Shown piece by piece: positions 6,625-13,924 of a stretch of 17,492 nt of DNA. This DNA comes from Planctomycetota bacterium (lineage in GTDB: Bacteria; Planctomycetota; SZUA-567; H5-PLA8; CALKMO01), in contig JAOACM010000025.1 of NCBI GenBank assembly GCA_026417845.1, forward strand, positions 1 through 17,492, in the 5' to 3' direction. A program made the translations under genes and the position numbers. How positions within the stretch are numbered: position 1 is the stretch's first letter; the number at the start of each line of letters is the position of its first letter. The notes beneath the pieces are model-generated. The model was not told where the DNA came from and searched no databases. It was given only the letters and a program-made list of their open reading frames with translations.

Positions 6625-7845
6625 CGGGAGGCGGAACTCGTGGAGATCCGACGCCCTGTAGGGACGGCCGGGAACGGCCCACGGAATGCCGACCTCTGAC
6701 AGGAGCTTCCGCTCCCTGAAGGCCCGCCCCAGCCAGTCCTCGATGCCGCGTATGCGCGTCCAGACCTCGCCCTTCGCGTCCGTCTCCTCGTAGACCTGAT
6801 CCGGCGGAACGGCGTGGAATCCGCCAGAGGACAGGTATGCGCAATTGGCCGTTATAGTATGCGCGATGGCCATCTCCAGCGGGCAGTTTATGTGTCTCTC
6901 TCGCCCTGAGAAGACCGCCGCCGCGTTCCTGAACATCTCCAGGACGTCGTTGCCGGATTCCTTCAGCGTTTCGGTCTCCCCATTCGCGTACCGTACCTCG
7001 GCCCCGGACGCCGGATTGCAGACGACAGTCCCCTTCTCGCCGGTTATCTCGATCCGCACAGGCTTGTTGGACGTCCAGCAGTGCGTCCCCGCGAAGTAGA
7101 TCGAGACGCCATCGGCGGCTCTGGCCCTGAGCGTGGTCAGATCCTCGGTCTCTATGGCGCGCGCGTGGCAGCACTCCGCCGTTACCTCCTCCACCCTGGC
7201 TGCGGAGTACATGTCCGGACCGGCCAGATAGAGGAGGTCCATAAGGTAATGGGCGAGGGCATTCATCATCGGGCCGTCCAGAGCCCAGCGCCCGTCGGCC
7301 ATGATCTTCCCGGCCCACCTGTTCCTGGCGTAGTAGTTGCGGTGTCTGGCCCACGGGCCAAAAGCGGCCAGTTCCGTTATCTTTCCGAGACGCCCGTCGA
7401 GGATCAGTTTCTTCAGGTCCTTCATGAGAGGTCCGGATTGCGACTGGAACCCCACCGCCACCTGCCTGCCGCTCCTGTCCCGCGCCTCAATCATTGCCCT
7501 GACGTCCTGTACCACCGCCGCGGGCGGTTTCTCCACTACGACATGCAGGCCGGCCCGGAGCGCCGCGACGGTCTGCGGCATGTGGTCCTGAATGCCGGTA
7601 GGCAGGCCGACGGCGTCGAGCTCCTTACCCGCTTCATCCAGCATGGCTTCAAGCGACGGGTATATGCGTACGCCTCTGACCCTGAGAGCCTCGACCTCTT
7701 TCGGGTACTTCGACGGCGTCCTGACTACCGCCGCAGCCATGCGCGCGATACCTTCCTTCTCCATCGCCTCCAGGCTCCGCACATAGGCGCCAGCGTAGCC
7801 GCCTATGCCGGCGACTCCGAACCTCAACACGTTCACGCCCCCCAT
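6622..7845 (-). CDS. Gfo/Idh/MocA-family NAD(P)-dependent oxidoreductase
   Basis: A cytoplasmic dehydrogenase of the glucose-fructose oxidoreductase / inositol dehydrogenase family, 407 residues; the substrate (a sugar, inositol or derivative) cannot be read from sequence. The N-terminal Rossmann fold begins RFGVAGIGGYAG (residues 8-19). The family signature EKP follows at 105-107 in HVVVEKPPAAV, its lysine being the usual catalytic residue. The C-terminal alpha/beta domain contains RWALDGPMMNALAHYLMDLLYLAG, with Asp190, His199 and Asp203 where the family has the D-x-G-x-H-x(3)-D active-site helix, although the GxH glycine is Ala198. No signal peptide is seen. The ATG at 7845 has no clear Shine-Dalgarno; GTG or TTG codons 3-6 residues in, after a GGGGGG run, are alternatives. 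It lies downstream of ptsI, same strand, 194 bp apart. Its stop is inside a repeat element. Confidence 0.9.
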   Translation of the reverse strand: MGGVNVLRFGVAGIGGYAGAYVRSLEAMEKEGIARMAAAVVRTPSKYPKEVEALRVRGVRIYPSLEAMLDEAGKELDAVGLPTGIQDHMPQTVAALRAGLHVVVEKPPAAVVQDVRAMIEARDRSGRQVAVGFQSQSGPLMKDLKKLILDGRLGKITELAAFGPWARHRNYYARNRWAGKIMADGRWALDGPMMNALAHYLMDLLYLAGPDMYSAARVEEVTAECCHARAIETEDLTTLRARAADGVSIYFAGTHCWTSNKPVRIEITGEKGTVVCNPASGAEVRYANGETETLKESGNDVLEMFRNAAAVFSGRERHINCPLEMAIAHTITANCAYLSSGGFHAVPPDQVYEETDAKGEVWTRIRGIEDWLGRAFRERKLLSEVGIPWAVPGRPYRASDLHEFRLP

Positions 7846-7916
7846 CTGGCGATCGCCGGATGTTCCTCTATCCGGCTGGATCGCGAAACCGGCCGACGAA
7901 TTTCCCGGAACGGATC

Positions 7917-8000
7917 AAGGGCCTGTCCAGAAACTCCACGCCCGGAAGTCGGGAAAGCTCATCCGTAAACTCCGTGCAGGCTGGTTCCGGATAGACTCTA
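7917..8000. repeat. Intergenic inverted-repeat element, copy 3
   Basis: The left end AAGGGCCTGTCCAGAAAC (7917-7934) matches the reverse complement of the right end, TAGAGTCTATCCGGAACC, at 12 of 18 positions, and most differences are transitions. The 84-bp element lies in the 194-bp gap between ptsI and the oxidoreductase gene. It is the clearest member and links the two terminal types (AAGGGCCTGTCC and TAGAGTCTATCC) seen in the other copies. Confidence 0.65.
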
Positions 8001-8039
8001 AATCGCGCCCCCCATCCGGATATGCACCGCCGGTCCGGC

Positions 8040-9794
8040 TTATCCGCGCTCACCCAGCCGCTCGCCGTCCGGTACGAGCCTGCGCAGCGCGGAGCGCAAA
8101 AAGCCTATGACCTCGGAAGGTTCGTCCATGGCCGCCGCCGCCTCGGCCACCTCTCTGCAATCCGAAGCCCTGACCGAGCGTACTATCCTCTTGATCTCGT
8201 CTATCACTGCCGGCGCCACGCTGAACTCGGTCAACCCCATCCCGATCAGCGGGACCGTGAAGAGTATATCGCCGGCCATCTCGCCGCACATCGCTATTGG
8301 CTTCCCCTTGCGTCGAGCGCCGTCTATCGCCATTCTGATCAGTTTCAGAACGGACGGGTGGGCCGGGGTGTACAACCCCGCGAGCGCTTCGTCGGTCCTG
8401 TCTACTGCCAGCGTATACTGTATGAGGTCGTTGGTCCCTATCGAGAAGAAATCCGACAGTTTGGCGAGCGACTCGATGTGTACCGCAGATGCAGGGACCT
8501 CTATCATTGTCCCCATCTCCAGGTTGCGGTCAAACGGCAACCCCTCGCGCTCGAGATCCGCCATGATTTCGGACATGACGCTTCGTGCCCACCGCAGTTC
8601 GTCAATGGTGCTGACCATTGGCAGCATGACCCTGACGCGCCCGATCGCCGATGCGCGCGCGATGGCTCTGAGCTGCGTGCGGAACGGTTCCGGATACTTC
8701 ATTGAAAGCCTGATCGAACGCAGGCCGAGGCTCGGGTTCCGCTCGTGCCTGTCATGAGCCGGCAGCAGCTTGTCGGCACCGAGGTCGAAGGTCCGGATTA
8801 CGAGCGGCCTGCCGCCGAGCTTTGCCAGGGACCTGCGATAGGCCTCGAAATGGTCCCATTCCGAAGGAAGGATACCGGATCGCAGGTACAGAAATTCCGT
8901 CCGGAACAGGCCGATTCCCTCGGCGCCATACTCGATCGCCGCCGGAACTTCTTCGGGAAACTCGATGTTCGCCATCACCCGAACGTGAACGCCGTCCCTG
9001 GTGACGGCCGGCATATTCCGTTCGCGGCCGAGCAGCCTGACGAAATCTGTCCGCTCCGCCTCGAGCTTCCTGTAGCGCGCCAGCGCCTTTTCGTCGGGGC
9101 GGACCACGACGATGCCGCGCGTCCCGTCCACTATTATCGTGTCGCCGCCGCAGACGTCGGTGGATATGGTGCCCAGCCCGACTACGGCCGGGATGCGGTA
9201 GGCGCGCGCCAGGATCGCCGTGTGGCTGGTCTTGCCGCCCACGTCGAGCGCGAAGGCACGGACCTTGCCGTGATCCATGCTCGCCGTCTGCGCCGGTCCC
9301 AGGTCGTGCGCAACCACCGCCACGGGACGATCCAGATGGCTCAGAGTCTCGCGCTTCGCCCCCAGAAGCGCTCTCAGCAGCCTCCGCTCGATGTCCATGA
9401 TGTCGGAGGCGCGCTGGCTGAGGAGCGTATGCGGGATGCTCTTGAGTATCCTCGCGCGCCCCCTCAATACGCGGCTCGTAGCGAACTCGGCCGAGTTTCG
9501 GTCCTGACGGATGTGAGAGATTATCTCCCCCGAAAGCTTGGGGTCATCGAGGATGGAGATTGCGAAGACGAGGATGCCGGCCGCACCCTCGCCTATCTCG
9601 TTGCGGACGCGGTCGGCCAGCGCCGCCATCTCCTCGCGTACGGAGGCCAGCGCCTTTTCGAAACGCGCCACCTCCCCATCCACCAGCTCGCTAAGAACGA
9701 ACCGCTCGGGGATGCGCGCCTCTTCGCCTTCCAGCACAAACGCCTCCCCGATGAACAGACCCGGGGAGACGGGGATGCCCTTCAGTATTTCCAT
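8040..9794 (-). CDS. ptsI: Phosphoenolpyruvate-protein phosphotransferase (PTS enzyme I)
   Basis: Cytoplasmic enzyme I: it autophosphorylates from phosphoenolpyruvate and passes the phosphate to HPr. At 584 residues it has the usual enzyme I length. It begins with the typical KGIPVSPGLFIGEAF. The helical HPr-binding region spans about 30-145. The phosphohistidine domain carries His191 in GGKTSHTAILARAYRIPAVVG (His189 in E. coli). The C-terminal PEP-binding TIM barrel has GIGLFRTEFLY (about 293-303), NPSLGLRSIR, the metal-site segment MIEVPAS, SIGTNDLIQYTLAVDR (451-466) and the acid/base Cys503 in AMCGEMAGD. All key residues are intact. No HPr, HPr kinase or enzyme II gene is nearby, so its partner and sugar are unknown. 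A strong promoter lies just upstream and leaves almost no leader, explaining the lack of a Shine-Dalgarno. It is divergent from the PFOR gene. Confidence 0.96.
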   Translation of the reverse strand: MEILKGIPVSPGLFIGEAFVLEGEEARIPERFVLSELVDGEVARFEKALASVREEMAALADRVRNEIGEGAAGILVFAISILDDPKLSGEIISHIRQDRNSAEFATSRVLRGRARILKSIPHTLLSQRASDIMDIERRLLRALLGAKRETLSHLDRPVAVVAHDLGPAQTASMDHGKVRAFALDVGGKTSHTAILARAYRIPAVVGLGTISTDVCGGDTIIVDGTRGIVVVRPDEKALARYRKLEAERTDFVRLLGRERNMPAVTRDGVHVRVMANIEFPEEVPAAIEYGAEGIGLFRTEFLYLRSGILPSEWDHFEAYRRSLAKLGGRPLVIRTFDLGADKLLPAHDRHERNPSLGLRSIRLSMKYPEPFRTQLRAIARASAIGRVRVMLPMVSTIDELRWARSVMSEIMADLEREGLPFDRNLEMGTMIEVPASAVHIESLAKLSDFFSIGTNDLIQYTLAVDRTDEALAGLYTPAHPSVLKLIRMAIDGARRKGKPIAMCGEMAGDILFTVPLIGMGLTEFSVAPAVIDEIKRIVRSVRASDCREVAEAAAAMDEPSEVIGFLRSALRRLVPDGERLGERG

Positions 9795-9803
9795 GAGGGC
9801 CGG

Positions 9804-9832
9804 AGTATAAATGCCGCCGCGGCGTTTTTCAA
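9804..9832 (-). promoter_or_regulatory. Strong sigma70-type promoter of ptsI
   Basis: Minus strand TTGAAA (9827-9832), exactly 17 bases (9810-9826), then TATACT (9804-9809): four and five of six consensus bases. The predicted start of transcription, near 9797, is only about 3 bases before the ptsI ATG at 9794. That implies a leaderless or nearly leaderless mRNA. Confidence 0.65.
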
Positions 9833-9927
9833 AGCCCCCGCCGCATTTTCACGCGCATTCTTTGCTTCCATGAATGCCAGGATCCGCTAGTATAAGTCCG
9901 TCCGCTGCCCGGAGGGCGTTTTACAGC

Positions 9928-9972
9928 TTCTCATCGCCGGCAGAAAGAGCGAACCTCTTCGCTGGCGGAGAA
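9928..9972. other. 45-bp three-tier hairpin upstream of the PFOR gene
   Basis: TTCTC-AT-CGCCGGC-AGA-AAGAG-CGAAC-CTCTT-C-GCTGGCG-GAGAA. The outer 5 bp, middle 7 bp (one G:T pair) and inner 5 bp stems are all collinear around a 5-base loop, with small internal loops. If transcribed with PFOR it lies about 240 bases before its ATG. It could be a structured leader, part of a small RNA or a protein-binding site. It is upstream of the ptsI transcript and so is not part of that mRNA. Confidence 0.5.
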
Positions 9973-10014
9973 CGCACGCCGGCAACGGGGGGGCGGAAGC
10001 GCGACGGCCGGAAT

Positions 10015-10042
10015 CCCCCCGTGCGCGACGCGGACCGGGGGG
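10015..10042. other. C6/G6 hairpin in the PFOR leader
   Basis: CCCCCC at 10015-10020 pairs with GGGGGG at 10037-10042 across a 16-base loop, and GGAAT/GGAATGCC flanks give a little more imperfect pairing. In such GC-rich DNA it may be chance. Confidence 0.3.
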
Positions 10043-10089
10043 AATGCCGCGGACTCTGGAACATAAGCTGGCGTGGGAGGCCGGGGGAT

Positions 10090-10176
10090 AAAGGGCCTGT
10101 CCGGAAACATCTGGGCGATAAGGGCGGCCCCGGAGGCACGCCCCGGGGCGCCAACGGGAATCAGGACAGGCACAAA
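10090..10176. repeat. Intergenic inverted-repeat element, copy 4
   Basis: The left end AAAGGGCCTGTCCGGAAAC (10090-10108) matches the reverse complement of the right end, TTTGTGCCTGTCCTGATTC, at 12 of 19 positions, including an unbroken GCCTGTCC. It is 87 bp, close to the other copies, and sits 38 bases before the PFOR ATG. The left terminus is nearly identical to that at 7917. Confidence 0.55.
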
Positions 10177-10200
10177 GAAATAAAGGGGCGAAGGAGAGTG

Positions 10201-10207
10201 AAAGGAG
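10201..10207 (+). promoter_or_regulatory. Shine-Dalgarno of the PFOR gene
   Basis: AAAGGAG, 6 bases before the ATG at 10214. A second purine-rich stretch (AAGGAGAG, 10191-10198) lies just upstream but is too distant to be the main site. Confidence 0.7.
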
Positions 10208-10213
10208 CGAGCG

Positions 10214-13200
10214 ATGGCCGGAAGAATCGTCACCGTTGACGGCAATGCCGCAGTTACGCACGTGGCGCACGCGCTGAGCGAGGTCATAGCGATATACCCC
10301 ATAACGCCGTCTTCGCCGATGGGCGAGGAGGCGGATGAAAAAACCGCCCGCGGCGAAAAGAACATCTGGGGCACGGTGCCTTCGGTCACGGAGATGCAAT
10401 CCGAAGCCGGGGCGGCCGCGGCCGTCCACGGCGCTCTGCAGACAGGAGCCCTGTGCACCACGTTCACGGCCTCGCAGGGTCTGATGCTGATGATCCCGAC
10501 CATGTACAAGATAGCCGGCGAGCTGACGCCGACCGTATTCCACGTCTCCGCCCGCGCGCTGGCCGTCCATGCCCTCTCGATATTCGGAGATCATTCCGAC
10601 GTCATGGCTGTTCGTTCGACCGGCTGGGCGCTCCTGGCCTCCGGCAGCGTCCAGGAGGCGATGGACATGGCGATGATTGCGCACGCCGCCACGCTGGAGG
10701 CGCGGGTGCCGTTTCTCCATTTCTTCGATGGGTTCCGCACCTCGCATGAGGTGAGTAAAATAGAGGAGCTGTCTTTCGATGATATGCGCGCGATGATAGA
10801 CGAGGAGCTTGTCTTGGCGCACCGCGCGCGAGCCATGACGCCGGACAGACCCGTCCTCAGGGGGACCTCTCAGAATCCGGACGTCTACTTCACAGGCCGC
10901 GAGACGGTGAACAGGTTCTACCTGGCCTGTCCGGGAATCGTACAGAAGACCATGGACAGATTCGCGAAGATTACGGGGCGCCGGTACCGGCTGTTCGACT
11001 ACGTCGGCGCGCCCGATGCCGAACGCGTGATAGTAATAATGGGTTCGGGCGCCGAGGTGACCCATGAAACGGTCGAGTACCTGAACGCCAGAGGAGAGAA
11101 GGTCGGCGTCGTCAAGATAAGGCTGTTCCGGCCGTGGGACAACAGGGCCTTCATCGCCGCGCTGCCGCCGACCGTCCGCCGCATCGCGTGCCTGGACAGG
11201 ACGAAGGAGGCCGGCGCCATCGGCGAGCCGATCTATGAGGACGTGCGGACGGCGGTTGGCGAAGCGATGGGCGAAGGTTACGCGCCATTCAAGGAATACC
11301 CGAAGATTGTCGGCGGACGTTACGGACTCGGCTCCGCCGAATTTACCCCGGCGATGGTCAGGGGCGTGTTTGATCTGCTCAAGGCCGACAAGCCGAAAAA
11401 CCATTTCACCGTGGGGATAAATGACGACGTGACGCATACGAGCATCGAGTACGACCCCTCGTTCTCGACTGAGCCGGACGATGTGTTTCGTGGAATGTTC
11501 TACGGGTTGGGATCAGACGGGACCGTCAGCGCCAACAAGAACTCGATCAAGATAATCGGCGAGGAAACCGGCAACTTCGCCCAGGGCTACTTCGTCTACG
11601 ACTCGAAGAAGGCCGGCGCCGTAACCTGCAGCCACCTCCGCTTCGGACCGAGACAGATACGATCCAGCTACCTTATCGGGAAGGCGAACTTCATCGCATG
11701 CCACCAGTTCTTCATGCTGGAGAAGTACGACATCCTGGCAAACGCGGCCGATGGCGCCACGTTCCTCCTCAACAGCCCTTACGGTCCGGACGAGGTGTGG
11801 GACCATCTGCCGATGGAGGTTCAGAAAGATATCATAGAAAAGAAACTGAATTTCTGGGTGATTGACGCCTACGGCGTGGCGCAGAAGACAGGGATGGGGG
11901 TCATAATCAATACCATAATGCAGGTGTGCTTCTTCGCAATATCGGGGGTGCTGCCAAGGGATGAGGCGATAGCAAAGATAAAGGATGCGATCGAGAAGAC
12001 TTACGGCAGGAAGGGGCGAGATGTCGTCGAGAAGAACTGGAAGGCGGTGGATGAGACTCTGGCGCATCTGCACCAGGTTAAAGTGCCCGGGAAGGTAACA
12101 TCCACGCGGAGGCGGCCTTCGGTAGTGCCGCCCGAGGCGCCGGAGTTCGTCCGGAACGTGACGGCGGCGATAATAAGGGGCGAGGGCGCGAATCTGCCGG
12201 TCTCCGCGTTCCCATGCGACGGCACGTTCCCGACGGCCACGAGCAAGTGGGAGAAGCGGAACATAGCGCTTGAAATCCCCGTCTGGGATCCGGACATCTG
12301 CATCCAGTGCGGCAGGTGCTCGCTGGTATGCCCGCACGCGGCCATACGGATCAAGTTTTACAAGGCCGAGCATCTCGAGGGCGCTCCGCCCACGTTCAAA
12401 TCGGCCGACGCCCGAGGCAAGCAGTTCAAGGGCCTCAAGTTCACGGTCCAGAACGCCCCGGAGGACTGCACCGGATGCGGCATATGCGTCCAGTCCTGTC
12501 CGGTGACTAAGAAGGATGAAAAGGGCCAGCCGACCGGAGAGAGGGCGATAAACCTCAGACCCCAGATGCCTCTGCGCGATCAGGAGCGGGAGAACTACGC
12601 CTTCTTCCTGAAACTTCCGCAGGCGGACCTCAGCCTGTTCCCGATCCATACGGTGCGCGGGTCCCAGGTCAGGACGCCGCTGTTCGAATACTCAGGCGCA
12701 TGCGCCGGCTGCGGCGAAACGCCGTACGTCAAGCTGTTGACGCAGCTGTTCGGCGACAGGGCCATCATCGCCAACGCTACCGGATGCTCCTCCATATACG
12801 GCGGCAACCTGCCGACCACGCCCTATTGCGTGGACGAACACGGGCGCGGTCCCACGTGGAACAACTCGCTCTTCGAGGACGCCGCCGAGTTCGGCTTCGG
12901 GATGCGCCTGACTTGCGACAAGTTCAGAGAATTCGCGATCGAGCTGATGGAAAGGTGCGCGTGCCTGAAAGACAGGGGCGTTCTGATCGAAGAGATAAAG
13001 AAAGCGCCGCAGGTAACGCAGGAGGACATAGACAGGCAGCGTGAGCGGGTCGCAGAGCTCAGGAAGATCATCGGCGCCTGCAAGGATCCCGACTGCCGCC
13101 GCCTGAACGCGCTGGCCGATTATCTCGTCAAGAAATCGGTATGGATCCTCGGCGGCGATGGATGGGCCTACGACATCGGTTACGGCGGACTCGACCACGT

Positions 13201-13867
13201 GCTGGCCAGCGGCCGGAACGTCAACGCGCTGGTGCTGGACACCGAGGTCTATTCGAACACCGGCGGCCAGATGTCCAAGTCCACGCCGCGGGGGGCGATA
13301 GCTAAATTCGCCGCCGCCGGCAAGCCGCTCCCGAAAAAGGACCTGGCGATGATCGCCATGACGTACGGCAATATCTACGTTGCCCGGGTGGCCTTCGGGG
13401 CCAACGACGCGCAAACGGTCAAGGCATTCATCGAGGCCGAATCGTATGACGGCCCATCGTTGATAATCGCTTACGCCCACTGCATCGCGCACGGGATCGG
13501 CGTCGGCGCCAGGGTTAAGGACGGCGTGCCGCTCAAGCTCGGCCTGGAAGAGCAGAAAAAAGCTGTCGCCTGCGGTCACTGGATCCTGTGCCGCTTCGAT
13601 CCGAGGCTGCTCGAACAGGGCAGGAATCCGCTCCAGCTGGACAGCAAGGCACCGGCGATCCCGTTCAAGGACTACGCTTACGATCAGGTCCGCTTCAAGG
13701 CTCTCCAGCAGACGGACCCGGAAGCCGCGGCCAGGCTGCTGGATCTTGCGCAGCGGGATGTGGACCTGAGATGGAAGCTCTACGAGAAGCTGGCGGCCCT
13801 GGACCTCTGGTCGCCTCAGGCTGCCGCGACGGCCGCCGCCGCGGCCCAGGGCGCACCGGCCGAGTGA
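10214..13867 (+). CDS. nifJ: Pyruvate:ferredoxin (flavodoxin) oxidoreductase, single-chain NifJ type
   Basis: Oxidatively decarboxylates pyruvate with CoA to acetyl-CoA and CO2, reducing ferredoxin or flavodoxin; cytoplasmic, oxygen-sensitive. At 1217 residues it is full length for the fused homodimeric type. In order: the pyruvate-binding domain with YPITPSSPM (28-36) and ALSIFGDHSDVMAVRSTG; the transketolase C-like domain (about 265-410); the gamma domain; a ferredoxin domain with two [4Fe-4S] motifs, CIQCGRCSLVC (696, 699, 702, 706) and CTGCGICVQSC (752, 755, 758, 762); then the thiamine-diphosphate domain. The last holds ligands of the proximal cluster, Cys830 and Cys833 (CAGCGE), Cys858 (ATGCSSIYGG) and Cys1090 (AHCIAHGIG), plus the GDG motif at 981-983 with DTEVYSNTGGQ downstream. 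No expected ligand is missing. It ends in a short Ala-rich tail. Transcribed alone, divergent from ptsI, behind a long structured leader. 2-oxoacid specificity for pyruvate is inferred from overall type. Confidence 0.97.
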   Translation: MAGRIVTVDGNAAVTHVAHALSEVIAIYPITPSSPMGEEADEKTARGEKNIWGTVPSVTEMQSEAGAAAAVHGALQTGALCTTFTASQGLMLMIPTMYKIAGELTPTVFHVSARALAVHALSIFGDHSDVMAVRSTGWALLASGSVQEAMDMAMIAHAATLEARVPFLHFFDGFRTSHEVSKIEELSFDDMRAMIDEELVLAHRARAMTPDRPVLRGTSQNPDVYFTGRETVNRFYLACPGIVQKTMDRFAKITGRRYRLFDYVGAPDAERVIVIMGSGAEVTHETVEYLNARGEKVGVVKIRLFRPWDNRAFIAALPPTVRRIACLDRTKEAGAIGEPIYEDVRTAVGEAMGEGYAPFKEYPKIVGGRYGLGSAEFTPAMVRGVFDLLKADKPKNHFTVGINDDVTHTSIEYDPSFSTEPDDVFRGMFYGLGSDGTVSANKNSIKIIGEETGNFAQGYFVYDSKKAGAVTCSHLRFGPRQIRSSYLIGKANFIACHQFFMLEKYDILANAADGATFLLNSPYGPDEVWDHLPMEVQKDIIEKKLNFWVIDAYGVAQKTGMGVIINTIMQVCFFAISGVLPRDEAIAKIKDAIEKTYGRKGRDVVEKNWKAVDETLAHLHQVKVPGKVTSTRRRPSVVPPEAPEFVRNVTAAIIRGEGANLPVSAFPCDGTFPTATSKWEKRNIALEIPVWDPDICIQCGRCSLVCPHAAIRIKFYKAEHLEGAPPTFKSADARGKQFKGLKFTVQNAPEDCTGCGICVQSCPVTKKDEKGQPTGERAINLRPQMPLRDQERENYAFFLKLPQADLSLFPIHTVRGSQVRTPLFEYSGACAGCGETPYVKLLTQLFGDRAIIANATGCSSIYGGNLPTTPYCVDEHGRGPTWNNSLFEDAAEFGFGMRLTCDKFREFAIELMERCACLKDRGVLIEEIKKAPQVTQEDIDRQRERVAELRKIIGACKDPDCRRLNALADYLVKKSVWILGGDGWAYDIGYGGLDHVLASGRNVNALVLDTEVYSNTGGQMSKSTPRGAIAKFAAAGKPLPKKDLAMIAMTYGNIYVARVAFGANDAQTVKAFIEAESYDGPSLIIAYAHCIAHGIGVGARVKDGVPLKLGLEEQKKAVACGHWILCRFDPRLLEQGRNPLQLDSKAPAIPFKDYAYDQVRFKALQQTDPEAAARLLDLAQRDVDLRWKLYEKLAALDLWSPQAAATAAAAAQGAPAE

Positions 13868-13883
13868 GGCAGGATGCCACGGG

Positions 13884-13922
13884 TATCCGCCCGCGGGAGG
13901 ATTGCCACGGGCACGGCGGATA
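13884..13922. terminator. Possible bidirectional terminator between PFOR and the ABC ATPase gene
   Basis: TATCCGCC (13884-13891) pairs perfectly with GGCGGATA (13915-13922) across a 23-base loop. It lies in the 57-bp gap between convergent genes. The octamer GCCACGGG occurs twice nearby (13876-13883 and 13904-13911). No T-run follows, so this may be no more than a transcript-end structure. Confidence 0.35.
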
Positions 13923-13924
13923 AG

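Larger units (their letters stand above)
9795..10213. other. 419-bp divergent control region between ptsI and PFOR
   Basis: No gene is supported; a plus-strand open frame from 9874 is low-complexity and overlaps the PFOR start. The region holds the ptsI promoter (9804-9832), a strong hairpin (9928-9972), a C6/G6 hairpin (10015-10042), a repeat element (10090-10176) and the PFOR ribosome site. A possible plus-strand -10 box TAGTAT lies at 9888-9893, but no good -35 is spaced 16-18 bases before it. Confidence 0.65.

Noticed and set aside
9888..9893. TAGTAT as -10 box of a PFOR promoter
   Set aside because: The only TTG-type hexamer nearby (TTGCTT) is 20 bases away, too far for a standard promoter, so it is not listed as a feature of its own.
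9874..10239. A 121-codon plus-strand frame before PFOR
   Set aside because: It overlaps the PFOR start in another frame, runs through hairpins and a repeat, and has no ribosome site.
9887..11437. A 516-codon minus-strand open frame across the PFOR leader and 5' half
   Set aside because: It overlaps conserved PFOR coding sequence, has no ribosome site or domain, and reads as low-complexity basic sequence.
11513..13579. Two long minus-strand frames (11513-12649 and 12692-13579) in the PFOR gene
   Set aside because: Both are antisense to the cluster and thiamine-binding parts of PFOR, which are fully conserved on the plus strand.
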